Origin: Flavobacterium sp.
GTDB lineage: Bacteria > Bacteroidota > Bacteroidia > Flavobacteriales > Flavobacteriaceae
Assembly: GCA_016718345.1 (NCBI GenBank)
Contig: JADKDN010000001.1
Location: 257,001 to 321,000, forward strand
Direction of reading: 5' to 3'
Length of the DNA stretch: 64,000 nucleotides
Shown here: positions 53,735 to 63,682 of the stretch, piece by piece
How positions within the stretch are numbered: the first letter of the stretch is position 1
How the letters are laid out: the number at the start of each line of letters is the position of its first letter
The notes under the pieces: model-generated
Told to the model about the DNA's origin: nothing
The model's database searches: none
Seen by the model: the letters and a program-made list of their open reading frames with translations, nothing else
Program-made: the position numbers and the translations under genes

Positions 53735-55276
53735 ATGAAAGCAGCACATCGTGTAGTAAAAAACACAGGCATTTTATATGCTAAAATGGCGCTAACCATG
53801 TTTATCTCATTGTATTCAACTCGACTTGTTTTATCGGCTTTAGGTGTAGAAGATTTTGGACTGTTTAATGTAGTAGGTGGAATTATTGCTATGCTTGGTT
53901 TTTTGAATGCTTCTATGGCCGTTTCAAGTCAACGTTTTATGTCTTTTGCGCAGGGAGCTGGAGATATTGAGAAAGTTAAAAAGATTTTTAATATGAGCAC
54001 ATTGATGCATATAGGTATTGCATTAATAATAGTTTTAATTTTTGAAATAGTAGGTTTTTTTTTCATGAATGGCATTCTAAATATAAATTCTAATCGTTTA
54101 TCAGTAGCTAAAATGATCTATCAGTTTATGGTAATTAGCACTTTCTTTACAATTATTTCAGTACCCTATGAAGCAGTTATTACATCACATGAAAACATGT
54201 TTTTTTATGCGATTGAAGGTATTTTAGAAGCTCTTATTAAATTGGCAATTGCATTTTACATTACATATAATTCTTACGACCACCTTATTTCTTATGGCTT
54301 TTTAATGGCTGGGTTATCAATTTTTTTATTGATTTTAAGGAGAGTATATTGCCATTGGAAATATGAAGAATGTCAAATTAGAATTAGGCATTATTATGAT
54401 AAAAATTTATTGATGGAAATGAATTCTTTTGCGGGTTGGTCTTTATTGGGTATAGCAAGCAGCATGATTTCAAACTATGGCTTCGGTATTATTATAAATA
54501 TATTTTTTGGAACTGTTGTGAATGCTGCTCAAGCAATTGCTAATCAAATTAATGGTCAATTAAGTGTTTTATCTAAAACAATGATTAATGCACTAAATCC
54601 AATTATTGCAAAAAATGCTGGTGCTGGGAAGATGGATGTAATGATAAAAGCTGCAATGACAGGCAGTAAATTTTCTTTCTATTTATTATGTATTGTTTTT
54701 ATCCCTTTTTTAGTAGAGATGCCATATATTCTAGGATTATGGCTAAATGTAGTTCCAGAATATACAGTTGTATTTTGCAGGCTTTTATTGGTTAAAACTT
54801 TGATAGAGCAATTACAAACTCCATTGACTTCAACTATAAACGCTGTGGGAAATATAAAAAAATTTCAAATATTTAATTCAATATTAAACATTTTACCAAT
54901 ACTTGTAGGATATATTTTATTTAGTAATAATTTTTCTCCAAGTAGCATCTATATTTATTTTATAATTAATGCTATTTTTTTATTTTCATTTGTTATCTAC
55001 AATGCTAAGATTTATTCAAATCTTCCAGTTGTATTTTTTCTGAGAAATATAGTTTTAAAATCTTTAATTATTTTTTTAACATCAATTTTTGTAACTTATG
55101 TACCTTTATTAATATTTGAAAATGAATTAGTTCACACTTTTTTTGCTTTTATTTTGAGTTCTATTTCTTTAATAATTTTCATTTGGTTTTTTGGTTTGAA
55201 TATGGAAGAAAAAAACATTATTATGAATGTAAAATTAATTTTCATGTCAAAATTTAAACAACAATATTCTAAATAA
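53735..55276 (+). CDS. Wzx-type polysaccharide flippase
   Basis: 513 residues, about 12-14 membrane helices, MOP superfamily. GILYAKMALTMFISLYSTRLVLSALGVEDFGLFNVVGGI is the typical opening, and the GIIINIFFGTVVNAAQAIANQ stretch lies in the middle. It should flip lipid-linked repeat units across the inner membrane. It heads the glycan cluster; the 209 bases before it hold no gene and no clear promoter. Confidence 0.88.
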   Translation: MKAAHRVVKNTGILYAKMALTMFISLYSTRLVLSALGVEDFGLFNVVGGIIAMLGFLNASMAVSSQRFMSFAQGAGDIEKVKKIFNMSTLMHIGIALIIVLIFEIVGFFFMNGILNINSNRLSVAKMIYQFMVISTFFTIISVPYEAVITSHENMFFYAIEGILEALIKLAIAFYITYNSYDHLISYGFLMAGLSIFLLILRRVYCHWKYEECQIRIRHYYDKNLLMEMNSFAGWSLLGIASSMISNYGFGIIINIFFGTVVNAAQAIANQINGQLSVLSKTMINALNPIIAKNAGAGKMDVMIKAAMTGSKFSFYLLCIVFIPFLVEMPYILGLWLNVVPEYTVVFCRLLLVKTLIEQLQTPLTSTINAVGNIKKFQIFNSILNILPILVGYILFSNNFSPSSIYIYFIINAIFLFSFVIYNAKIYSNLPVVFFLRNIVLKSLIIFLTSIFVTYVPLLIFENELVHTFFAFILSSISLIIFIWFFGLNMEEKNIIMNVKLIFMSKFKQQYSK

Positions 55277-55301
55277 TTATTGTGTTAAATCCGTGTAAAC
55301 T

Positions 55302-56042
55302 ATGACGTTAATCAATAAAATAATAAATAGAATTTATTGGGCTTTTAAATTTGGAGGTAAACAAATTTTTTGCAAAAGTAAAATAATTGGCTCAAAAAAA
55401 TCCACTATTAATATACATAGAAGTGTGCATGTGAATAGATCAATTATCTATGTGCATGAAGGTTCTTCATTAATTATTGAAGAAGGAACTATAATTAAAA
55501 ATACTAGTTTAAGTATTAAAGGTTCAGTAACTATTGGGAAAAACAACATTTTATGTGGACATAATAATAAATTAAGTATTACAGTCGATGGCAATCTGGT
55601 AATTGGGAATTACAATAGAATACAATCCAATATACTTATTCGTTACGGAGGTGATGTAACAATCGGTAATCACAATAATATCAATCATGAATCAGAACTC
55701 AGATCAGACGAAAAAATTTCAATAGGAAATTTCAATCAAATATCTTACAAAGTGGTAATTTGGGATACGAATACCCACACTATCTACCCTGCCCAAGAGC
55801 GTAGAAATTTGACAATAGAGAAGTTTCCAATATTTGGATATGAATATGAAAAACCTAAAACTAAGCCTGTTTTTATTGGTGATGATTGTTGGATTGGTCG
55901 TGAAGCCGTGTTGTTGAAAGGATCCGTTCTTTCAAATAAATGTATATTGGGTTTTAGAACTATTTTATCTGATTTTAAAACAGAAGAATCTACAACAATT
56001 GTATCTCAAGTGTCCAATAAAATATATAAAAATAAAATATAA
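55302..56042 (+). CDS. Left-handed beta-helix acetyltransferase (LbH)
   Basis: 246 residues with many hexapeptide repeats (VTIGKNN, LVIGNYN, VTIGNHNN, ISIGNFN) and the active-site-like block VIWDTNTHTI with PVFIGDDCWIGREAVLLKGS. The pattern is that of WbbJ/WcaF-type O-acetyltransferases for surface sugars. The N-terminal 40 residues are basic and may bind the membrane. Confidence 0.85.
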   Translation: MTLINKIINRIYWAFKFGGKQIFCKSKIIGSKKSTINIHRSVHVNRSIIYVHEGSSLIIEEGTIIKNTSLSIKGSVTIGKNNILCGHNNKLSITVDGNLVIGNYNRIQSNILIRYGGDVTIGNHNNINHESELRSDEKISIGNFNQISYKVVIWDTNTHTIYPAQERRNLTIEKFPIFGYEYEKPKTKPVFIGDDCWIGREAVLLKGSVLSNKCILGFRTILSDFKTEESTTIVSQVSNKIYKNKI

Positions 56043-56065
56043 TTTTTTTATTTTTTATACCTACT

Positions 56066-57031
56066 ATGATAACAGTAATTATCCCAGTATACAACAAACA
56101 AACAACAATACAACAAACCTTAACTAGCGTAATAAATCAATCATTTAAGGATTTTGAGATAGTAATTGTTGATGATGGCTCGACAGACAATAGTATTTCT
56201 ATTGTAAATAATAACTTCAATGATAACAGAATTAAAATCATTTCTCAAAAAAATCAAGGTGTTAGTATAGCTAGAAACCATGGGGTTTTTCATTCAAGAT
56301 ATGAATTAATTGCTTTCTTGGACGCTGATGATTTATGGAACGAGAAATATTTAGAGTTCATGGTTAAAGCTTATAAAATGTTTCCTGACTCGGGAATGTA
56401 CTGTTGTGCAGGTTATGTAAAAAATGCAGATGGTTCGCTATTAGAGAGGGTTGATTCTAAAATTATTAACCCAATTTCAAGAATTGATTTTTTTCAAAAT
56501 CCACATATTTATTTACACACAAGTAGTACAGTTGTAAAAAAAAATGTGTTTAATATTGTTGGAGGGTTTCCTGAAAAAATGATTAGGAATCAAGATTTTG
56601 CTTTGTTCTTCTCGGTTGCTTTGATTTCGGATGTGGTGTACTGTAATCATTTGTTAAGTAGCTATGTAGGTGGTGTGGCTAATCAAGCTACCTCTTCCTT
56701 TTCCGATAAGACTTTAGAATCTATTATTTGGCGCTATAATCATGTTCATAGAAATTGGATCAAATTCAAAAAGAAACCTTATTTATATTTAGTATTCACG
56801 AAATATGAAATACGACATCGAATTAAAAACTTTATTGTTAATAATCAGTTTGCACATTTATATACATTTTTGAATGATTTGGATTCCGAATTGATGAATG
56901 AATTTTCTTTTTCTGAAAGATTTTTATATAAAAAAACTTTTTTAAAAAGAATATCAATTTTATATATTAATCTGACAAAAGTTCGATGGCGTTTGCGAGG
57001 ATTTCAAAGAGTAAATAAATATTTAAATTAA
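56066..57031 (+). CDS. Family 2 glycosyltransferase
   Basis: 321 residues. GT-A fold with VIIPVYNKQTTIQQTLTSVI, IVDDGSTDNS and the metal-binding FLDADDLW. It would add one sugar to the growing repeat unit at the cytoplasmic face. C-terminal basic amphipathic region. Acceptor and donor unknown. Confidence 0.92.
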   Translation: MITVIIPVYNKQTTIQQTLTSVINQSFKDFEIVIVDDGSTDNSISIVNNNFNDNRIKIISQKNQGVSIARNHGVFHSRYELIAFLDADDLWNEKYLEFMVKAYKMFPDSGMYCCAGYVKNADGSLLERVDSKIINPISRIDFFQNPHIYLHTSSTVVKKNVFNIVGGFPEKMIRNQDFALFFSVALISDVVYCNHLLSSYVGGVANQATSSFSDKTLESIIWRYNHVHRNWIKFKKKPYLYLVFTKYEIRHRIKNFIVNNQFAHLYTFLNDLDSELMNEFSFSERFLYKKTFLKRISILYINLTKVRWRLRGFQRVNKYLN

Positions 57032-57042
57032 TATCGTTTGCA

Positions 57043-58036
57043 TTGAGAATTAGCACTATTTTGATAAAAATTAGAGATAGATTATGGTCTGCAATTGTAA
57101 AATTTTCTAGAACTAAAAAATATTATCCTAAATTGTATAAATGCTATTGGCATATGCAAATTTTTCATAGTAGGAGACAAAACGATAATCATAATTTCTA
57201 CACCGCAGTCCCTAATCAAGGAGCAGGAATAGGGCATCAAATATCTAATTGGATAGCAGGTTATTGGTTTGCAAGACAATTTGGCTTGCAGTTCGCTCAT
57301 ATTCCTTTTTCAAATAGTAGTTGGGAGCATCTTTTGGGTTTTGGGGAAGATGAACAAACTTTTGAAGAGCTACTTGCTGTAGGATATAAAAAAGTAAAAC
57401 TACCTTTATTTGATGAAAACGATTTAGAAGCTTTTGATTTACAAAAGAGAATAATACAATCCTACAACGGTCAGAAAGTTGTTTTTGTTGCAGAGCAAGA
57501 TCAGTTTTATCAAAATCAATTTGGTGTGATTACAGATATACAAAAAAAATTTTATGCTTCAAAAGCTAGAAAAAAGAGCAATTACAGTTCAGAACAAATT
57601 ATTTTAATATTGCCATTCATGTAAGGCGAGGAGATATTGTTGTAGGACAAGACAATCAAAATTATAATTTAAAGTTTCGTTGGCAAGACAACACCTACTT
57701 TGAGAAAGTACTCACCTCAAGTTATTGCAAATTGTAAAACAAGTAAAACCAATTGCTATTTATTTATTTTCACAGGGAAGCAAAAATGATTTTCCAGAAT
57801 TTGAAAAGTTTTCTAATCTACATTTTTGTTTGGATTGGACTGCTCAAGATTCTTTTTTACACATGGTTTTTGCAGATGTCCTAATTACTAGTAAAAGTTC
57901 ATTTTCTTATAAACCAGCATTGTTATCCAAGGGTATTAAAATTTGTCCCAAAGATTTTTGGCATGGATATCCGATGAAAGAAGATTGGATTTTAGCAGAT
58001 GAAAATGGAGAATTTGAACAAATAGATGCATTTTAA
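57043..58036 (+). CDS. Fucosyltransferase-like glycosyltransferase (two frameshifts)
   Basis: The first frame (to 57624) has AGIGHQISNWIAGYWFARQFGLQFAH, a nucleotide-sugar site typical of GT11-type enzymes. After a break near 57607 the next frame reads NIAIHVRRGDIVVGQDN, the HxRRxD motif of alpha-1,2/1,6-fucosyltransferases. After a second break near 57715 the third frame carries FSQGSKNDFPEFEKF, DWTAQDSFLHMVFADVLITSKSSFSYKPALLS. The intact protein is about 331 residues. The TTG start at 57043 is uncertain. Fucose donor is inferred from the motif only. Confidence 0.75.
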
Positions 58037-58069
58037 AAATAAATTAGTTTATAAGAATTATCAATAACA

Positions 58070-59145
58070 ATGAAATTTAAATACATCGATGCATTAAGAG
58101 GTATAGCAATTCTTCTTGTAATGATTGTTCATACCTCACAATATGGAGAAAAAAGTCAAAATGAATTTTTTAATTCTTTTTTTAAGTTTGGAGCAAAGGG
58201 AGTGCAATTGTTTTTTTTAGCAAGTGCATTTACTCTTTTTTTATCCTATAATAATAGGAACAGACAAGAAAATAAAAATTCACTGAGGGACTTTTATATT
58301 CGTAGGTTTTTTAGAATTGCTCCAATGTATTACATTGGAATTATTTTTTTTTCATTGCAAAATCAAAATGGAATCCTAGACACGAGTACTAATAATTTAT
58401 TGAATATTTTGTCAAATATCTTATTTATTCACGGTATAAGTCCATATTGGATTAACAATCTTGTTCCAGGAGGCTGGTCAATTACGGTCGAAGTGTTTTT
58501 TTATATTATTCTACCATTACTAATTACTATTATTAAAAATTTAAATCAAGCAGTAATTTTTACTTTAATAAGCTTTATCGTATCAATGATTTTTCGATTA
58601 CTCCTACAAAAAATTCAATTAATTGATAGTTTAGCATTGTGGACTGAATTCTCATATTACAACTTTATTACTCAACTTCCAGCATTTGGGTTAGGTATAA
58701 TATCTTATTTTTTAATAGTTAAAAAAGACTTTGAAATTGCTCCAATAAATACTTTAATTATATTCTTTATAGTTACATCTCACTTTATTTGGGGTAAAAT
58801 TATACCTAATTTTATTCTCATCGGGATATGTTTTTTGATTTTAATTTATATTCTTTCTTTGAAAGAGTATAAGATTTTTGTTAATAAATTTACCCTCTTT
58901 TTAGGGAAAATTAGTTATAGTGCTTATTTAGTGCACTTCGGAGTGTTGCTTTGGTTAGATAAGAATACAACGTTAAATTATTTTATAAAAGAATATTCTT
59001 ATAATTATTTCTTATTAAATTTCATATTAAGATTATTTCTTGTGATTTTATTACCACAATAATTGCTTATGTTTTTTTTAAAATTATTGAAATACCTTTT
59101 CTAAAACTTGGGAGAAAGATAATTGAAGATTTGTATAAAACTTAA
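58070..59145 (+). CDS. OafA-like membrane acyltransferase (frameshifted at the end)
   Basis: Acyltransferase family 3: YIDALRGIAILLVMIVHTS with the catalytic His, and the RRFFRIAPMYYIG motif; about ten membrane helices. The frame ends at 59062; one missing base near 59048 continues ITTIIAYVFFKIIEIPFLKLGRK to 59145, adding the last helix. It would O-acetylate the surface glycan from the membrane. Third kind of acyl-transfer enzyme in the cluster. Confidence 0.88.
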
Positions 59146-59260
59146 TATTCATGCTGAAGCAAAAAATGAAGTTTTTTTATTAACCTTTAAGGCTATATAA
59201 AAGTTAATGTTCAATATAGTTAAAGTAAGTGTTCCTGTATAAAATAAATTGTGCCACATT

Positions 59261-60243
59261 ATGAATATAATTTCTATTTACACATTTAAAATATTGAGGA
59301 GAATTTATACTAAAATTATAAATAAAAAAGAAGTTAAGCCAGAATGTGAGCAAGATTCTGATAACGCCACTAAATTGATTTATGATGCTTTATTGAATGA
59401 CGAACCCTGTATGATAGCTCGTTTTGGGTCTACTGAGCTAACCTGTCTGAATAACTATCTGGGAGTTTGTAATGAAAATAAGTCAGTAGTAGCTTATTTA
59501 AAAAATGAAGCGTCCCCTTGGTGGTGGGAAAAAAACACTGTCAAACAAATGCAGGATTGGAGTGGTTTTTTTCCTGCCGAAATATCACAAATTGAAAAGT
59601 TCTGTAAATTGATGTTGCAAGATATTCCAGAAGTTGACATTTTAGGTTCCTGGCTTGCTAATGAGCGTTTAGTGGATAATATACTAAATGCAAAAAAAAT
59701 TCATTTAAGATTATTGGAGCCTTTTTGGTCAGATAATCCTTGGACTAAAGTGCTAAAAGATAAGAAAGTACTCGTAATTCATCCCTTTGTGACAAGTATT
59801 CAAAATCAATACAATCGGAGAGATTTGCTATTTAAAAATAAAGATATATTACCTAGTTTCAAATCAATTACCGTTATTGAAGCAGTTCAGAGTTTAGGTG
59901 AAGGCGATGCCCGCTTTGTCGATTGGTTTCAAGCTTTAGACTACATGAAATCTGAAATGGACAAAGTAGATTACGATGTTTGTTTGGTTGGAGCTGGAGC
60001 TTATGGATTTCATTTAGTGCGCATGCTAAAAGAAAGGGGAAAAAAGGCATCCATATTGGAGGTGCTTTACAATTATTATTTGGAATTAGAGGAAAACGCT
60101 GGGAAGATCCAAATTATGGAGTTGAGGTATGGGGTATTCCCAAGGGCTTTTATCCTTCAATTATGAATGAATATTGGATTAGACCCCAGAAAAATGAAAC
60201 TCCAATCAGCGCAAATAGCGTTGAAGGAGCTTGTTATTGGTAA
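59261..60243 (+). CDS. GT-D fold (DUF1792-like) glycosyltransferase, frameshifted
   Basis: About 328 residues. The ATG at 59261 is better than the upstream TTG at 59249. The N-terminal IARFGSTEL resembles the RFGDGE motif of GT-D/DUF1792 enzymes, and the C-terminal IGGALQLLFGIRGKRW is a signature of this Bacteroidota family. One A is missing in the run near 60040-60046: the first frame ends wrongly at 60166, the correct frame carries the signature and ends EGACYW at 60243. Family assignment from motifs only. Confidence 0.72.
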
Positions 60244-60252
60244 AAAAAAAAG

Positions 60253-60906
60253 ATGAAATCAAAGCTATTTAGATTACTTTTACTTCCATTTGGCCTGCTA
60301 AATAAAGTCATACAAATCTCTAAAGATGGATCTAGAGATTTACACAATAAGTTGCGTTTTAAAGATGTTAAAATCGATAAAGGTATTTGTATCGATGAAA
60401 ACAAAATGGGAAAGAATATTCATATTCTCGCTAATACAATAATTAACAACTCTTTCATTGATAGTTTCACTTATGTCGGAAAAAATGGAGTGGTACAAAA
60501 CGCGCAAATCGGAAAATTTTGTTCTATAGCCAATGATGTATGTATTGGTACGGGAAAACATCCACTGGATAATTTTTCGACTGCAACAATTTTTTATAGA
60601 AAGAACAACACGCTAAATATCGATTTAATTGAACAAGATATTTTTTTTGAGGAGTATGAGACTGTCACTATTGGTCATGATGTTTGGATTGGAACTCGAG
60701 CAATAGTTTTAGATGGAATAACGGTTGGTAATGGAGCAGTAATCGCAGCGAATTCTGTAGTTACAAAAGATGTCCCACCTTATGCTATTGTCGCTGGAGT
60801 CCCTGCAAAAATAATCAAGTACCGTTTTAATGATGATAAAATAAATAAATTAAATGACTCAAAATGGTGGGAATTAGATTTGAATGAGATTAAACAAAAA
60901 AATTAA
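60253..60906 (+). CDS. CatB-related O-acetyltransferase (hexapeptide)
   Basis: 217 residues. Hexapeptide repeats (VTIGHDVWIGTRAIVLDGITVGNGAVIAANSVVTKDVPPYAIVAGVPAKIIKYRF) and the GTGKHPLDNFST active-site loop identify a xenobiotic/sugar acetyltransferase of the XAT class. It lies 9 bases after the GT-D gene. A second beta-helix acetyltransferase follows at once. Confidence 0.88.
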   Translation: MKSKLFRLLLLPFGLLNKVIQISKDGSRDLHNKLRFKDVKIDKGICIDENKMGKNIHILANTIINNSFIDSFTYVGKNGVVQNAQIGKFCSIANDVCIGTGKHPLDNFSTATIFYRKNNTLNIDLIEQDIFFEEYETVTIGHDVWIGTRAIVLDGITVGNGAVIAANSVVTKDVPPYAIVAGVPAKIIKYRFNDDKINKLNDSKWWELDLNEIKQKN

Positions 60907-60927
60907 TAATTTAAATTCCTAAATGTA

Positions 60928-61539
60928 ATGATATCAGATATTTTTAAAGGAATCAGAAAACTAAAAGAGGTTAGTATTAATTATGTATATACTCCATATG
61001 CAAAATTAATTTTCTATTTAAATGGTGTAAAATTTGCTAGCAATCTTACTGTTTATGGATTTCTGAAAGTAATTGTTACTAGGAGGGGTAAAGTTGTCGT
61101 TGGTAAAAATGTGACAGTGAATAGTGGTAATAATCATAATATTATTGGTCGCCAACAAAAAACTATTTTTTGGGTAGAGGGTTTATTAACCATAGGAGAC
61201 AATGTCGGGATGAGTTCTACCGCTATAATTTGTAATCATTCAATAGCAATAGGTGATAATGTAACTATAGGTGGAAATTCAGTTATTTATGACACGGATT
61301 TTCATTCACTTGTTCCTGAAATAAGACTAAATAAATCAATAGATAAATTAAATGCAAAGTCAGGTAAAGTAACTATAAAAGATAATGTATTTATTGGTGC
61401 TCATTCAACAATCCTAAAAGGTGTAACGATTGGATTCAATTCAGTTGTTGGCGCTTGTTCGGTAGTTACCAGAGACATTCCAGATAATGAAATTTGGGCA
61501 GGCAATCCTGCTCAATTTATTAAATCGGTGCAAATTTAA
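60928..61539 (+). CDS. Second left-handed beta-helix acetyltransferase (WcaF/LacA-like)
   Basis: 203 residues. ISDIFKGIRKLKEVSI amphipathic start, then hexapeptide coils and the DTDFHSL active-site loop (His), VTIKDNVFIGAHSTILKGVTIG, and the typical end ARDIPDNEIWAGNPAQFI (here TRDIPDNEIWAGNPAQ). Not closely similar to the gene before it; not a recent duplication. Confidence 0.88.
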   Translation: MISDIFKGIRKLKEVSINYVYTPYAKLIFYLNGVKFASNLTVYGFLKVIVTRRGKVVVGKNVTVNSGNNHNIIGRQQKTIFWVEGLLTIGDNVGMSSTAIICNHSIAIGDNVTIGGNSVIYDTDFHSLVPEIRLNKSIDKLNAKSGKVTIKDNVFIGAHSTILKGVTIGFNSVVGACSVVTRDIPDNEIWAGNPAQFIKSVQI

Positions 61540-61561
61540 TTAATGAAGAGGGTTCTTGTAA

Positions 61562-62819
61562 ATGAATATTAAGACAAAAAATGTATTAGCGATATTGATA
61601 GTAATTTTAACTATGACATCGTTAACACAATGGTCAACAATACCAATTGGAAGCACATTCACAGATTGGGTTTTATTTGGATTTATAATTTATATTTTTT
61701 TATTTAAATATAAGAGTATTATAACCCATCAAATGATTCGCACCTTTGGTTCTTAAAAAAGTATGTTTTATGGGTTTTAATTTGTTTTATTCGAGGACTA
61801 TTTGTAGCTGAGTATTATTGGGATTTTAAAAATTTAATTAATGCCAGCTGTGCTTTATTTTTGGCATTGTCAGTTTATTTTTTTACCAACCCCAATGTAT
61901 TAAAAAGTGTTTTAAATATATGGTTAAAATATGCCTTTCCTCTATTTGTTTTTTTTATTCCAATATTAATGCCCTTAAGTTATGGTTATTATCTAATTCC
62001 AATAAGTTTTCTTGCACTTTTCATTCCAGTTTTAAATTTTAAATGGCGTTTTATAGTTATTGGTGTTTCCTTATTTGTTATTCTGTCAAGTATTGATGCC
62101 AGAAGTAATGTTCTAAAATTTACAGTGCCATTTATTTTTTCAATGCTTTATTACTTTAAATTTTTTTTAAAATCAAAATTGCTGATTTTAATTAGTATGA
62201 TTATTTTTTATTCCAATTTTATTTTTTGTTTTGGCAGTGAATGGTACATTTAATATTTTTAACCTAGAAGAGAATATATCAGGTACCTACACATCAGAAA
62301 AAATCAAAGAAGGTAAAAAAATAGAGGAAAATTTAAAGATTGATACTCGTACATTTCTATACGAAGAAGTGGTTTCTTCTGCATTAAAAAATGATTATGT
62401 CTTGTTCGGAAGAACACCTGCTCGAGGGAATGACTCCTTCTACTTTGGTAATTTTACTGCGGAAGAATTGGGCACAAAACGTTATGAGCGCTACAGTAAT
62501 GAGGTGTCAATTTTAAATATTTTTACTTGGACTGGGTTTGGTTGGGGTTGTTCTATATTTTTTTGTTTTCTTTAGGGCTGCCTATTTAGCCATAGTTCAC
62601 TCCAAAAGCTCATTTTTGAAGATACTAGGTCTTTATGTTTCATTTCGTTGGGTAACAGCATGGGTAGAAGATTTTAATCGATTTGATATAATGAATCTCA
62701 TGCTTTGGATTGTAATTGCAATGTGTTATTCAAAAAAGTTCAGAAGAATGACTGATTTTGAATTTAAAATTTGGTTAAACAAAATCTTCAAAAGTAAGTA
62801 TGCTTTTTTCTATAATTAA
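61562..62819 (+). CDS. Wzy-like O-antigen polymerase (three frameshifts)
   Basis: Four open pieces form one hydrophobic protein of about 420 residues: breaks lie near 61735, 62228 and 62545. Helices such as VLAILIVILTMTSLTQW, LYYFKFFLKSKLLILISMIIFY and a large non-membrane loop (FLYEEVVSSALKNDYVLFGRTPARGNDSF) near the C-terminus match the O-antigen polymerase/ligase layout. Polymerase is likelier than WaaL because the gene sits inside the cluster with wzx. Confidence 0.75.
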
Positions 62820-62850
62820 TTCTTACAAAGAAATACTTTCCAAATAATTA

Positions 62851-63682
62851 ATGTCAAATAAAACAAATATAGCCGTATTACTTACTCTCTCACAATCGTA
62901 AGGAGAAGACATTAGAGTGTTTAAAAGCATTGTATAAATGTATTTTACCAAATGACTATTCCTTAAGTGTTTTTATGGTTGATGACTGCTCATCTGATGG
63001 AACTTCAATGGCAGTTGCCTCTGCTTTTCCAATGGTACATATTATTCAAGGCAACGGTAACTTATTTTGGAATCGTGGTATGTATTTAGCTTGGAAAACA
63101 GCAGCTAGTAGTCAAGATTTTGATTATTATATGTGGCTTAATGATGATACAAATTTAACATATAACGGAATAATAGAATTGCTTGAAATAGTTCAAACAT
63201 CCTCATCTCCAATAATAGTTTGTGGAGCAATTTGTAGTGATAGAAATATATTTTCATATGGATTAATGTCAAAGAAGGAAACCCTATATTGCCGAATAGT
63301 TTTGGAAAAATGGAATGTATATGAATGGAAATTGTGTTTTAGTACCTAGAAATATTTATAAACAAGCTGGTAATTTAGATCCTATTTTCCTCATGCAATT
63401 GGAGACTATGATTATGGCTTGAGAGCAATTAAAATGGGTTTTTCAATTTTAACAACAAAATGCTATGTAGGGATATGCAATCAAAATGAATTTTTGCCAA
63501 TATGGTGCTACTCTAAAACACCACTAAAAAAAAGAATAAAAAAGTTATATTCTCCTCTTGGGAATGCACATCCCTATTATTTTTTTATTTATGAAAGAAG
63601 ACATTTAGGAATTTTAGTTGCCGTAAAACATTTTTTAACAATTCACCTTAGAGTACTTGTACCTTCTCTATGGAAAATTTAG
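62851..63682 (+). CDS. Family 2 glycosyltransferase, RfbF-like (three or more frameshifts)
   Basis: Starts MSNKTNIAVLLT, then after a break near 62893 TSHNRKEKTLECLKALYK, VDDCSSDGT, GNGNLFWNRGM and MWLNDDTNL, which fit rhamnosyltransferase-type GT2 enzymes. Further breaks near 63300-63345 and 63390 lead into MNGNCVLVPRNIYKQAG, PHAIGDYDYGLRAIKMGF and the C-terminal YSKTPLKKRIKKLYSPLGN. The repaired protein is about 277 residues. Donor sugar unproved. Confidence 0.82.

Noticed and set aside
59980..60243. Separate 87-residue gene after the GT-D enzyme
   Set aside because: It is the true C-terminus of the GT-D protein displaced by one missing A.
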